Source: Mycobacterium shinjukuense
GTDB taxonomy: Bacteria; Actinomycetota; Actinomycetes; Mycobacteriales; Mycobacteriaceae
Length of the DNA: 64,000 nt
Assembly: GCF_010730055.1 (NCBI RefSeq)
Contig: NZ_AP022575.1
Span: forward strand, 62,001 to 126,000
Reading direction: 5' to 3'
Both the position numbers and the translations under genes were made by a program. Shown here in pieces: positions 12,801 through 19,495 of this stretch (position 1 is the stretch's first letter; each line of letters opens with the position of its first letter). Under the pieces are notes generated by a model. It was not told where the DNA came from. It saw only the letters and a list, made by a program, of their open reading frames with translations, and searched no databases.

Positions 12801-13856
12801 GCTGCCGGTGTTTCCGATGCCGAAGTTTCCGGTGCCCGAGTTTCCGATGCCGATGTTGCCGGTGCCCGAGTTGAACAACCCGACATTGCCGGTGCCCGAG
12901 TTGAGGCCGCCGGCGAGACCGAAACCCGCCAGGTTGCTGCCGGTAAGCCCGATCCCGAGGTTGTTGTCGCCGGAGTTGGCAAACCCGGTGTTGCCGAAGC
13001 CAAAGTTGCCCAAGCCGAAGTTTCCGCTGCCGGTGTTGCCAAAGCCGATGTTGTGGCTGCCGGTGTTGCCGAAGCCGATGTTGCCGTTGCCGGTGTTGCC
13101 GAAGCCGATGTTGTTGCTGCCGATGTTTGCCGAACCAACGTTGTAGTCGCCGATGTTCGCGTTGCCGACGTTGGGGAAGCCGATGTTCGCGAAACCGAGG
13201 TTGAAGCCCGCAACGCGCAACACGGTGGCCTGCGCGGCCCCGGGTCCGGCGGCCGGCGCCGCGCCGGCTGCGGCCGTGTGGGCGAGGCTAGCGCCGACCG
13301 CGCTCGCTGCGCCCACCAGCTGGCCTTGCAGGTCCGCCAACAGCCCAGACGCAAACGGCGTCAACTCCGAGACGGCGGCCGAAGCCGCGGCATGGTAGCC
13401 CAACATTGCGGCCACATCCTGGGCCCACATCTGCTCGTACTGCGCCTCGATCGCTGCGATCGCCGGGGCGTTTTGGCCCAGCAGGTTCGACAGCACCAGC
13501 GACCGAAATTGCGAGCGGTTGGCCGAAATGACCGATGGACGCACCGTCGCGGCCAGGGCTGCTTCGAACGCGGCCGCCGTCATGCGGACCTGCGTGGCCG
13601 CTTGTTCTGCCCGCATCGTCGCCGTGCTCAGCCATTCGAGATAGGGTGCGGCCGCACGCGTCATCGCCGCCGACGCCGCACCCCGCCATGCGGTGTCCGC
13701 CAGGCCCGACGTCACCGACGAAAACGAGGCCGCGGCCGAACCCAACTCGGTGGCCAGCCCCTGCCAGCCAGCCGCTGCGTTCAACAGCGGTTCCAGCCCT
13801 GCACCGAGAAAGAGTCGCGCCGAATTGATCTCCGGGGGCAGCAGGGTGTAATCCAT
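3837..13856 (-). CDS. PPE family protein, MPTR subgroup, 3339 residues
   Basis: The N-terminus MDYTLLPPEI begins a PPE domain of about 180 residues with a WxG-type turn at W57 (AWRG). The rest is made of NxGxGNxG pentapeptide (MPTR) repeats. These are interrupted about seven times by a composite module: an aromatic NGxFWRGDYQG-like turn, a beta-rich segment full of IPxxP and PINIPI strings, then a conserved PSSGFFNSGAG-like motif and an SGFxNxG stretch. There is no C-terminal PE-PPE hydrolase domain; the protein ends in SGFLNIGVGS. PPE-MPTR proteins are ESX-5 substrates found at the cell surface. The frame is intact over 10 kb, unlike the PGRS gene downstream. The ATG has GAGG about 9 nt upstream. 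The gene lies 137 bp upstream of the PE_PGRS start on the same strand. Confidence 0.93.
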   Translation of the reverse strand: MDYTLLPPEINSARLFLGAGLEPLLNAAAGWQGLATELGSAAASFSSVTSGLADTAWRGAASAAMTRAAAPYLEWLSTATMRAEQAATQVRMTAAAFEAALAATVRPSVISANRSQFRSLVLSNLLGQNAPAIAAIEAQYEQMWAQDVAAMLGYHAAASAAVSELTPFASGLLADLQGQLVGAASAVGASLAHTAAAGAAPAAGPGAAQATVLRVAGFNLGFANIGFPNVGNANIGDYNVGSANIGSNNIGFGNTGNGNIGFGNTGSHNIGFGNTGSGNFGLGNFGFGNTGFANSGDNNLGIGLTGSNLAGFGLAGGLNSGTGNVGLFNSGTGNIGIGNSGTGNFGIGNTGSLNTGIGNSGSVNTGFFNSGIANTGVGNSGNYNTGSFNPGTGNTGGFNAGDHNTGYFNTGNHNTGFANSGDVNTGAFIYGNYSNGFLWRGNYQGLFFGGPGFGNSTTVPSSGFFNTGAGSASGFFNTGANNSGFFNTSLGATGNSGFANVGVLVSGLVNSGNTMSGLINLSMVNVTTPANVSGVFNAGRNVSGAFLRINLLNVGLANQGVGNILGNANLGNYNIFANANLGDYNIFGSGNFGSYNLFGDGNIGSHNVGGGNIGDANFGLGNLGSHNFGFGNAGSGNIGFGNAGSGNIGFGNTGNGNVGFGNTGNNNVGIGFTGSNLVGFGGLNSGSGNIGLLNSGTNNVGLFNAGTGNVGIANSGTGNRGLLNAGIGNWGVENPGTGNTGVGNAGHYNTGFYNAGGVNTGLYNTGSYNTGSFNVGSTNTGGFNPGNTNTGHFNTGNINTGFFNTGDVNTGAFNTGNFNNGFFMLGDNQGQIAIDLSVTIPYMPINMQMIIPVNMAIPLGGMPIPLTVAGTVFPRIDYLGGLFFFGPVVLGASTITVPPIVLTIGGPDVAIPLSIVGALEGGTITLLNIPAGPGFGNSTTSPSSGFFNSGAGGTSGFQNFGGSSSGIWNGGVGNVIGNSGFLNFGSLQSGWANLGSSVSGFSNTGLAGLVAPANVSGLFNTGSNLVGLFHDQVGGMSAFSLGLGNLGQLNLGSGNSGNFNLGSGNIGSFNLGSGNFGNANVGFGDLGNNNFGFGNTGNGNIGFGNTGSGNIGFGNTGDGNIGFGNTGNNNVGIGFIGSNLVGFGGWNSGSGNIGLFNSGTDNVGVGNSGTGNLGVGNTGSGNAGLGNTGGANTGFFNSGDVNTGFFNSGSVNTGIGNAGDYNTGSFNAGNFNTGGLNPGSYNTGYLNTGTYNTGLANSGDINTGFFISGNYSNGLLWKGDYQGLWGAHYTIHVPEIPAHVEVSVPINIPITANVTETLFSGITLRSVNFGFGVPLGPVPLAHGVIDSVTVPPIRAFGPSISFNIGDPEGSTVVRVPVTASIGPVDWTLVHIPTATGFFNSTTSPSSGFFNGGGGTVSGIANIGANISGIQNLADFGTSGFRNHGALQSGLANLGNTVSGLFNTGIATPANVSGMSNIGGNLAGFFHSQVAGTSTFNVGLGNVGAYNLGFGNLGDYNVGWADLGNANVGFGNTGSGNVGFGNNGSHNVGFGNTGSGNIGFGNTGSGNIGFGNTGNSNVGIGLTGSGQLGFGALNSGSGNIGLFNSGTGNVGIGNSGTGNLGVGNTGSRNTGMGNTGSTNTGFFNSGSVNTGIGNAGNDNTGSFNVGSFNTGGLNPGSYNTGYLNTGNYNTGLANSGNVDTGAFISGNYSNGLLWTGDHQGLWGYSSTGTIPDTAIPMHLHVPIYLDIPISGTLGTVTVESFTIPAVTVHATFFDNIPSRILDTRPITISSITIALPAIGVHIGAGPGPLIDIVGAGDLLPVKLPPIDIPARPGFGNTTGTPSSGFFNSGTGTVSGVGNVGGNISGFFNLSSGTSGMSGYQNVGELVSGVSNFGNTISGFFNPGTNTGSNLAGLLLANPLANVGVANIGGDNIGSGNVGAFNFGYGNVGTANLGSGNIGSHHFGFGNAGSGNIGPGNFGNDNLGLGNLGNHNFGFGNAGSNNLGFANTGSNNIGIGLTGDNNIGIGLTGSGQIGFGALNSGSGNVGLFNSGSGNVGLFNAGSGNVGLFNAGTANWGIGNPGIGNVGIGNSGTGNWGLWNPGTGNTGIANAGNYNTGIANAGSTNTGIANPGNYNTGSFNTGSTNTGNYNTGNYNTGSFNTGDYNTGLANSGNVNTGAFNAGNYSNGVFWRGDFQGLWGAHVEINIPEFPLVNMDLNVPINIPIHLDLDSFALENGLTISPIVINGAGIVDYTIGPIIIPPITGTLPVIDVTVGGPTTSLPIAIRSGVGPIRIVLLDIPPAPGFGNSSSTPSSGFFNSGAGSASGFGNVGGNNSGFWNSASASMGNSGFQNFGSLQSGWANLGNVVSGFHNTGTANLTVAANLSGWSTTGTDLAGLFRGPTGTTMVNLGLADLGRWNVGSGNFGDFNVGSGNVGAYNFGLGNQGAANFGFGDVGSNNLGFGNLGSSNIGFGNTGSHNIGFGNTGSGNFGIGLTGSGNIGIGLSGTGQVGVGALNSGTGNIGLFNSGTGNIGIGNSGSGNFGIGNSGTGNTGIGNAGAYNTGLYNTGHYNTGIANPGDYNTGLYNTGHYNTGIANPGDYNTGLYNTGHYNTGIANSGDFDTGGFISGDMNNGFFWRADRQGLLAANYTVTVDSVSAFLTVDVPVNIPIVGTITDISIPAITIPVINARGDLDLGIFGGTITAPMGPIHIHGGDDSAPLNTPIVINFGPQPAININIGNPDGSTVIHILATGGLGPIHIPLINLEPQPGFFNATIGPSSGFLNWGAGSASGWQNFGNNSGFYNVATAAMGNSGFQNYGSLQSGWANLGSTVSGLFNTGLGTPSPVSGFNNVGADLAGWLQHGPSATFNLGLANLGLGNLGSGNIGSHNFGLGNLGTYNLGSGNIGSHNLGSGNIGSVNIGFGNSGPALTAAVQNLGFGNTGSFNIGFGNTGNANIGLGNTGNGNIGIGLSGDMQVGIGGFNTGSGNFGLFNSGTDNIGFFNSGTGNWGIGNSGSYNTGIGNTGSTNTGFFNTGLVNTGIGNAGNYNTGLYNVGNTNTGSFNPGSFNTGGFNTGGYNTGYFNTGNANTGIGNSGNVDTGFFISGNYSNGAFWRGDYQGLGGFAYQITIPDIPWSYTVDSNIEIPIRGAINAVTQEMFTVEEFDIPISLITRICDPFTGECVTVTTPIITQHIGPFTVDLSVLNPETPIDMVFSLPIEPGTGSVGPFTIGFGWQQTPGFFNSTSSPSSGFFNSGAGGASGFFNNVAGAVSGFGNAVTQNSGFFNVAGQGNSGFQNFGNLQSGWANAGNVLSGFYNASTLGLLQGYISGFGNIGTKLSGFLNIGVGS

Positions 13857-14493
13857 CGCCAGGCCTCAACCGGAGCCCATGGCCGCAGCCGTAGCGGGGA
13901 CGGACGTCAGTTGACCAGCGTCGGCCGATGGGGATTCGTCAACAGCGGTGTGGTCCAGGATGGCGTTTGATCCTTGCCCCGGTGAGGCGTATCCGATCGC
14001 GGTCACAGCGGCCGTCTCGCCATTCGGGCATGCCCGGCCCGCACATGACCCGGTCACCATTGCCCACTATCGAGCATGGCTGGTCTCACAAAGACCGCGA
14101 ATCGATCGCGTCGACCCGTCACCCTGAACCCCCGAATCCCCGAAAACCCGCAATCACATCGATGTAGCCAAGGCGGCCACTGTGTGGTACGTGAATTCGG
14201 TGATCCTGTGCCAATTGTGAAACCAGCAGGCTGGGGTGCCACCCCGATCTTCCCGAAGGGCGCGTCCATGCCGGCTGCGGCAAATTTACCGCATCGTCAT
14301 TTCGGGTATCCGGCGTTTACCGGAATTGGGTCGTCATCGTTGACCGGTGTGGGTCGTCCGAGTCGTCGGCTGGGCTATCACCGCCAAATCCGCAGACCCC
14401 ACCCCGGGCAGGCACGCCGCCGCGATAACGACTACCTTCAGCTATACGCACCGAGTAGGGCAGCCATACCAGCCAGAGCGCAAAGGGGTTCTC
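13857..14493. other. Intergenic region between divergent PPE and gltA2
   Basis: This 637-bp stretch holds the divergent upstream regions of the PPE gene and of gltA2. Small ORFs cross it but show no mycobacterial codon bias or recognisable product. I see no clear -10/-35 pair and no convincing hairpin. An open frame reaches from 14347 into gltA2, but it lacks the ribosome site and adds residues not seen in known GltA2. Confidence 0.5.
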
Positions 14494-15789
14494 GTGGCCG
14501 ACACCGACGACACCGCAACCCTCCGGTATCCGGGGGGCGAGCTCGATCTGCAGATCGTCCGCGCCTCCGAAGGCAACGACGGCATTGCCCTCGGCCCGCT
14601 GTTGGCCAAGACGGGGTACACCACATTCGATGTCGGCTTCGTCAACACCGCGTCCACCAAGAGCGCCATCACCTATATCGACGGCGATGCCGGCATTCTG
14701 CGCTACCGCGGCTATCCCATCGAACAGCTCGCCGAGAAGTCCACCTTCATCGAGGTCAGCTACCTGCTGATCTACGGCGAGTTGCCGAACACCGAGCAGC
14801 TGGCCGAATTCACCCACCGGATCCAGCGGCACACCATGCTGCACGAGGACCTCAAACGGTTCTTCGACGGCTTTCCGCGTAACGCGCACCCGATGCCGGT
14901 GTTGTCCAGCGTGGTCAACGCGTTGAGCGCCTACTACCAGGATGCGCTGGACCCGATGGACAACGGTCAGGTGGAACTGTCGACCATTCGTCTGCTGGCC
15001 AAGCTGCCCACCATCGCCGCCTACGCGTACAAGAAATCGGTCGGTCAGCCGTTCCTCTACCCGGACAACTCGCTGACCCTGGTGGAGAACTTCCTGCGAA
15101 TGACCTTCGGTTTGCCGGCCGAGCCCTACCAGCCCGATCCCGAGGTGGTGCGCGCCCTGGACATGCTGTTCATCTTGCACGCCGACCACGAGCAGAACTG
15201 TTCGACGTCGACCGTGCGCCTGGTGGGCTCTTCGCGGGCCAACCTGTTCACCTCGATTTCCGGCGGCATCAACGCGTTGTGGGGCCCGCTGCACGGCGGC
15301 GCCAACCAGGCGGTGCTCGAGATGCTCGAGAACATCCGCCAAAGCGGGGACGATGTCGGTGAATTCGTCCGAAAGGTGAAGAACCGCGAGGCCGGCGTGA
15401 AATTGATGGGCTTCGGCCACCGGGTCTACAAGAACTACGATCCGCGGGCCCGCATCGTCAAGGAACAGGCCGACAAGATCCTCGCCAAGCTCGGCGGCGA
15501 CGACGACCTGCTGAACATCGCCAAGGGCTTGGAAGAGGCGGCGCTGACCGACGACTACTTCATCGAGCGCAAGCTGTACCCCAACGTCGACTTTTACACC
15601 GGCCTGATCTACCGGGCCCTCGGTTTCCCCACCCGGATGTTCACCGTGTTGTTCGCGTTGGGTCGGCTGCCCGGCTGGATCGCGCACTGGCGTGAGATGC
15701 ACGACGAGGGTGACAGCAAGATCGGCCGGCCCCGCCAGATCTACACCGGCTACACCGAGCGCGCCTACCTTTCCATCGACGCGCGGTAA
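14494..15789 (+). CDS. gltA2: Citrate synthase GltA2
   Basis: This is a type II citrate synthase of 431 residues that condenses acetyl-CoA and oxaloacetate to citrate at the entry of the TCA cycle. The catalytic surroundings are visible: HADHEQNCSTS, the HGGANQ histidine, the GFGHRVYKNYDPRA loop, and an aspartate within the VDFYTGL segment. I chose the GTG at 14494 because AAAGGGG lies just upstream and because it gives VADTDDTATLRYPGG, the N-terminus of M. tuberculosis Rv0896, which is also 431 residues. The upstream open frame from 14347 is therefore not coding. A strong intrinsic hairpin follows 22 nt after the stop. Confidence 0.97.
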   Translation: MADTDDTATLRYPGGELDLQIVRASEGNDGIALGPLLAKTGYTTFDVGFVNTASTKSAITYIDGDAGILRYRGYPIEQLAEKSTFIEVSYLLIYGELPNTEQLAEFTHRIQRHTMLHEDLKRFFDGFPRNAHPMPVLSSVVNALSAYYQDALDPMDNGQVELSTIRLLAKLPTIAAYAYKKSVGQPFLYPDNSLTLVENFLRMTFGLPAEPYQPDPEVVRALDMLFILHADHEQNCSTSTVRLVGSSRANLFTSISGGINALWGPLHGGANQAVLEMLENIRQSGDDVGEFVRKVKNREAGVKLMGFGHRVYKNYDPRARIVKEQADKILAKLGGDDDLLNIAKGLEEAALTDDYFIERKLYPNVDFYTGLIYRALGFPTRMFTVLFALGRLPGWIAHWREMHDEGDSKIGRPRQIYTGYTERAYLSIDAR

Positions 15790-15811
15790 GCCGGCCGCGC
15801 CTCCCGCTTGC

Positions 15812-15868
15812 CGAGCAGACGCAAAAGCCCCTAAACCGCCAGGTTTTAGGGGCTTTTGCGTCTGCTCG
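15812..15868. terminator. Perfect 24-bp hairpin, bidirectional terminator between gltA2 and the convergent oxidoreductase
   Basis: The arms 15812-15835 and 15845-15868 are exact reverse complements over 24 bp, with a 9-nt loop. Each arm contains an AAAAGCCCC / GGGGCTTTT core. The convergent gene at 15846-17438 ends inside the right arm: its TAA is at 15846-15848 and its last residues SRRKSP are encoded by the stem. The position between converging genes suggests it stops transcription from both sides. Confidence 0.85.
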
Positions 15869-17438
15869 CCAGAGAAGCCAGCACCGCCATCGCGGCGTTG
15901 TGCCCGCCGATGCCCGACACCGCCCCGCCGCGACGGGCGCCCGAGCCGCACAGCATGATCCGCTCGTGCTCGGTGGCTACCCCCCACTGCCGTGCCGGGG
16001 TGTCCAGCGGGTCGTCGTCGTCGGCGAACGGCCAGCACAACGCGCCGTGGAAGATGTTGCCCGCGGTCATCTGCAGTGTGTGCTGCAGGTCCGCGGTGGT
16101 GGCGGTCTCCACGCACGGGCGGCCGTGCGCATCGGCCATCAGCACCTGCTGAATCGGCTCGGCCAGCACGGAATTCAACGACGCCAGCACCGACTCGGTC
16201 AGCCGGTGGCGCAACGTATCGGGGTCGACGGCCCCGAACACCGAATGCGGTGTGTGCAGGCCGAACACCGTCAGGGTGTGGGCGCCCGCCGCCCGCAGCC
16301 CGGGCGACAGGACGCTCGGGTCGGTCAGCGAATGGCAGTAGGCCTCGCACGGCAACGGATCCGGCAGCCGCCTCCCGGCCGCCCGCGAGTAGGCGGCGTC
16401 CAGCTGGCACCAGGTTTCGTTGACGTGAAACGTTCCGGCAAACGCCTGGTCCGGTGTGACGCGATCGTCGCGCAACCGGGGCAGTCGGCGCACCACCATG
16501 TTGACCTTGACCTGCGCGCCCGGGGCCAGTGGGGGTTCCGGTTCGCCCAGCAGCCCGGCCAGCACCGTCGGTGTGACGCCCGCCAGCACGAACCTGCCCC
16601 GGATCAGGTGCTCGCCGCCGCGACTGCGATAGCGTACCTCGCCGTCCGGGTTGACGGCGAAAACGTCTGCGCCGGTGGTTATTTCGGCTCCGTGGCGGAC
16701 GGCCGCGGTGGCCAGGGCGGAGGTCAGCGCGCCCATGCCACCGACCGGAACGTCCCAGTCGCCGGTGCCCCCGCCGAGCACGTGATACAGCAAGCAGACG
16801 TTCGGCGCCAGCGACGGGTCGCCCAGGCGCGCGAAGGTGCCGATCAGCGCGTCGGTGGCGATCACCCCACGGACCAGGTCAGAGCGCACCGCCTCGGTAA
16901 TGGCGTGTCCGATGGGCTCGTCGACCAGGGCGTGCCAGGCCGCCGCCGCCTCGGGATCGCCGCGGTCCAGCACCTTCCGGTGGGCCTGCGCGCGGGTGGG
17001 CAGCGGTTGCATCAGGGTCGGCCACAGGTGTTCGGTCACCAGCCGGCAGCGCCGGTAGAAGGCGGCAAACCCGCGGTGGTCACCGTCGTCGCCGATGGCC
17101 GCGAACGTGCCGTGGCGGCCGATCAGCAGGCCGGAGCGCCCCGCGGTGGCCGGGTCCGGGGTGTAGGACGAGAACCGCCGCCGGGCCAGCCGCACCGTGG
17201 CGCCCAGGTCGTCGACAATGCGCGACGGCAGCAGGCTCACCAGGTACGCATAACGCGACACCCGGACCTCGACACCGTCGAAGGCCTGCGCCGACACCGC
17301 GGCTCCGCCGACATGTCCCAGCCGCTCGAGCACCCGCACCGCTAGCCCCGCCCGGGCCAGGTAGGCCGCCGCGACCAGGCCATTGTGCCCGCCGCCGACG
17401 ACGACGGCGTCGAACTCCCGCGGCCCGTCGACGGCCAT
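15846..17438 (-). CDS. CrtI-like FAD-dependent oxidoreductase (Rv0897c type)
   Basis: This 530-residue flavoprotein belongs to the phytoene desaturase / amine oxidase fold. The N-terminal dinucleotide-binding motif is VVGGGHNGLVAAAYLARAG at about residues 12-30, followed by the acidic end of strand beta2 (LERLGHVGGAA). A typical C-terminal FAD motif is present as SGARRGGAVSGIGGHNAA near residues 500-517. The substrate is unknown; relatives act on carotenoids or retinoids, and nothing here fixes that. The ATG at 17438 lies 2 nt after the stop of a small upstream gene, so the two are probably co-transcribed. The C-terminus is encoded by the right arm of the terminator hairpin shared with gltA2. 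Confidence 0.9.
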   Translation of the reverse strand: MAVDGPREFDAVVVGGGHNGLVAAAYLARAGLAVRVLERLGHVGGAAVSAQAFDGVEVRVSRYAYLVSLLPSRIVDDLGATVRLARRRFSSYTPDPATAGRSGLLIGRHGTFAAIGDDGDHRGFAAFYRRCRLVTEHLWPTLMQPLPTRAQAHRKVLDRGDPEAAAAWHALVDEPIGHAITEAVRSDLVRGVIATDALIGTFARLGDPSLAPNVCLLYHVLGGGTGDWDVPVGGMGALTSALATAAVRHGAEITTGADVFAVNPDGEVRYRSRGGEHLIRGRFVLAGVTPTVLAGLLGEPEPPLAPGAQVKVNMVVRRLPRLRDDRVTPDQAFAGTFHVNETWCQLDAAYSRAAGRRLPDPLPCEAYCHSLTDPSVLSPGLRAAGAHTLTVFGLHTPHSVFGAVDPDTLRHRLTESVLASLNSVLAEPIQQVLMADAHGRPCVETATTADLQHTLQMTAGNIFHGALCWPFADDDDPLDTPARQWGVATEHERIMLCGSGARRGGAVSGIGGHNAAMAVLASLASRRKSP

Positions 17439-17440
17439 GG

Positions 17441-17617
17441 CTAGCCGGTGTAACCCTCGATCTGGTCCACGGGGCGCACGGTCGCCACCGGCGGATCACC
17501 GCCGGTTTCGCGCGGGGACCGCCGCAGCCGAAGCAGGTCGCAACAGCGGTCGGGGTCGATTTCGATGGGGCGCCGCGCCCGGGTGTCGGTGTCCGTCGAT
17601 GTGGCCCTAGCAGCCAT
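17441..17617 (-). CDS. Small conserved protein (Rv0898c type)
   Basis: This open frame encodes 58 residues from ATG at 17617, beginning MAARATSTDTDTRARRPIEI and ending VDQIEGYTG. It has a CC pair followed by an Arg/Leu-rich stretch (DRCCDLLRLRR). No signal peptide or membrane helix is present. GGAG lies only 2 nt before the ATG, so the start could be a different codon further upstream. It is followed 2 nt later by the CrtI-like oxidoreductase, the same arrangement as Rv0898c-Rv0897c, which is the main support for it being real. The function is unknown. Confidence 0.6.
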   Translation of the reverse strand: MAARATSTDTDTRARRPIEIDPDRCCDLLRLRRSPRETGGDPPVATVRPVDQIEGYTG

Positions 17618-17733
17618 TGCTCCAGTGTGCCCGAGATCAACGGGTCCACCGGTGCGACTCGGTAGGCTGCATATCGCCTAGCAGCAACCTGGCAGCAACC
17701 ATGAGTGCTGTTGCACGACCTGACGGAGGAGCG

Positions 17734-18753
17734 ATGGCGGGTTCCAAGGTGGGCGTCGGCGAACCGGCCGCGCCCACCGACGCGCGGCGAACCCCCAGAT
17801 TCCGCCGGCGCCCGCTGGGCCGTTCCTGGTGGATTGGCCTGCTGGTTATTCCGTTGCTGATAGCGGCAATCGGCTACGGCGCGTTCGAGCGGCCCCGGTC
17901 GGTGACCGGGCCGACCGGAGATCTGCCGACACTGGCGACGGCCAGCGCCACCCCCAGCGTTGCGGGACCGTCGTTGTCGCTGCTTTCAATCAGCCGCAGC
18001 GGCAACACCATTACCCTGATCGGCGACTTTCCCGACGATGCCGCCAAGGCGGCGCTCATCAAGGCGCTCCAGGGATTGTTGACTCCCGGCGTCAACGTCA
18101 TCGACCAGATCCGGATCGACCCGCTGGCGCGCGCCCTTGACTTCTCCAACGCAGAACCAGTTTTCACCGCCGGCGTGCCGATTCCCGATTTCGGCCTCAA
18201 GGTCGAGCGGGACACCATCACCCTGACCGGAACCGCCGGATCGCCCGATCAGAAGGACGCGGTCGAGCGGGCCGTCGCCAACGCCTGGGATGGGGTGAAC
18301 GTGGCGAACAAGATCGAGGTCAAGGGCCAGGCTCCGGCAACCGGAACCGCCGGCCCCACGCCGCCACCGCCGGGGACCGCCGCACCCGGGCCGTGCGCCG
18401 ACCTGCAGTCGGCCATCAATGCCGTGACCGGCGGGCCGATTGCCTTTGCCGGCGACGGGGTCAGCCTCACCCCAGCCGACGAGCAGATCCTGGCTCGGGT
18501 AGCCGACAAGCTCAAAGCGTGCCCGGAGGCGCGGGTGACCATCAACGGCTACACCGACAATTCCGGTAGCGAGTTCCTCAACATTCCGCTGAGCGCGCAG
18601 CGCGCCAGCACCGTCGCAGACTTTCTCATCGCCCACGGTGTTGCCCGTGATCGCGTTGCCGCCAAGGGTCTTGGTTCGATGAACCCGATCGCCAGCAACG
18701 ACACACCCGAGGGTCGCGCGAAGAATCGTCGCGCCGAAATCGTGGTCGGGTAG
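17734..18753 (+). CDS. arfA: OmpA-family membrane protein ArfA (OmpATb)
   Basis: This 339-residue protein has a single N-terminal membrane helix at about residues 32-51 (WWIGLLVIPLLIAAIGYGAF). A BON domain (about 75-200) with two VxxxGxV-like repeats follows, then a Pro/Ala linker (about 205-225). The C-terminal OmpA-like peptidoglycan-binding domain carries NGYTDNSGSEFLN and the TPEGRAKNRRAEI signature. In M. tuberculosis this protein and its operon support rapid ammonia release and growth at acidic pH. The ATG at 17734 was chosen for its GGAGGA ribosome site and its match to the Rv0899 N-terminus; the frame is open further upstream to 17617. It heads the arfABC operon. Confidence 0.95.
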   Translation: MAGSKVGVGEPAAPTDARRTPRFRRRPLGRSWWIGLLVIPLLIAAIGYGAFERPRSVTGPTGDLPTLATASATPSVAGPSLSLLSISRSGNTITLIGDFPDDAAKAALIKALQGLLTPGVNVIDQIRIDPLARALDFSNAEPVFTAGVPIPDFGLKVERDTITLTGTAGSPDQKDAVERAVANAWDGVNVANKIEVKGQAPATGTAGPTPPPPGTAAPGPCADLQSAINAVTGGPIAFAGDGVSLTPADEQILARVADKLKACPEARVTINGYTDNSGSEFLNIPLSAQRASTVADFLIAHGVARDRVAAKGLGSMNPIASNDTPEGRAKNRRAEIVVG

Positions 18754-18766
18754 GGAGAGATCCGGC

Positions 18767-18907
18767 ATGGGCTTTGTCATCCAGTGGTTGTGCTACCTGG
18801 TCGCGTTCCTCGCGGGCTCGGCCGTCGCCTGGGTCGTCGGTGTGTCGATCACCCGCAGCGGGGATGACGAACCGGTGGCTGCGCCGCCCGAGGCCGGGAG
18901 ACCCTGA
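18767..18907 (+). CDS. arfB: Small membrane protein ArfB
   Basis: This 46-residue protein starts at an ATG with GGAGAG about 7 nt upstream. It has one hydrophobic helix (about residues 4-27, VIQWLCYLVAFLAGSAVAWV) and a short polar acidic tail. It sits between arfA (13 nt before) and arfC (the stop TGA overlaps the next ATG by one base), matching Rv0900 in size and place. It is needed with ArfA and ArfC in the acid-response operon; its biochemical role is not known. Confidence 0.88.
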   Translation: MGFVIQWLCYLVAFLAGSAVAWVVGVSITRSGDDEPVAAPPEAGRP

Positions 18908-19473
18908 TGGACCAGGTGCATTGGTGGCTGGCCGCCCTGGCGTTCGGGCTTGGGATGGTGCTGACGCTCGTGCTGATGGTTCAGCCCGCCAACGAGCAAG
19001 TGCCGGTTGGGACTTCGAGGACGCGGACCGGCGGGTCGGGCGCGCAGCCGCATCGGCCGACGGCCAAGAAACCCGCTCCGGCGCACAAGGCAACCGCACC
19101 GCGCACCAACAAGAAGGCCGTCACCAAAGATTCGCCGCCGAAGAAAGCACCCGCCCGGAATCAATTGTCCACGACCACGATTGCCGATGCGAAAGAGTCT
19201 GCTAGGGAGCGGATTTCGGTGGCGAAAGCGTCGCCGACGATGCAGGCCCGCACGTTGCCGTTCGCGCCGTACGGCCGGGGCTCCGCTCGCGCCGGACCCG
19301 ACGGCGGCGGACCGGCGGGATGGCTGGTGAAGGGCCGCTCGGATACCCGGCTGTACTACACCCCCGACGATCCGGCATACGATTCCATCGTCGCCCAGGT
19401 CTGGTTCCGGGACGAGGCCGCGGCGGCCAGGGCATTCTTCACACCGTGGGCCAAGAGCGCCCGGCGGAAGTGA
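18907..19473 (+). CDS. arfC: Membrane protein ArfC
   Basis: This 188-residue protein has one N-terminal membrane helix (about residues 6-25, HWWLAALAFGLGMVLTLVLM). A long Lys/Ala/Pro/Thr-rich linker (about 35-90) follows, then a C-terminal globular part with LVKGRSDTRLYYTPDDPAYD, a small motif of unknown function seen in many mycobacterial ArfC-like proteins. The start overlaps the arfB stop by one base (TGATG), so translation is coupled. It corresponds to Rv0901. The arf operon ends here, 22 bp from the convergent prrB. Confidence 0.9.
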   Translation: MDQVHWWLAALAFGLGMVLTLVLMVQPANEQVPVGTSRTRTGGSGAQPHRPTAKKPAPAHKATAPRTNKKAVTKDSPPKKAPARNQLSTTTIADAKESARERISVAKASPTMQARTLPFAPYGRGSARAGPDGGGPAGWLVKGRSDTRLYYTPDDPAYDSIVAQVWFRDEAAAARAFFTPWAKSARRK

Positions 19474-19495
19474 CCGGTGTCGGCTGCCGCTAACG

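Noticed and set aside
14347..14493. Upstream extension of gltA2
   Set aside because: No ribosome site, and residues not found in GltA2; GTG 14494 has AAAGGGG and gives the known N-terminus.
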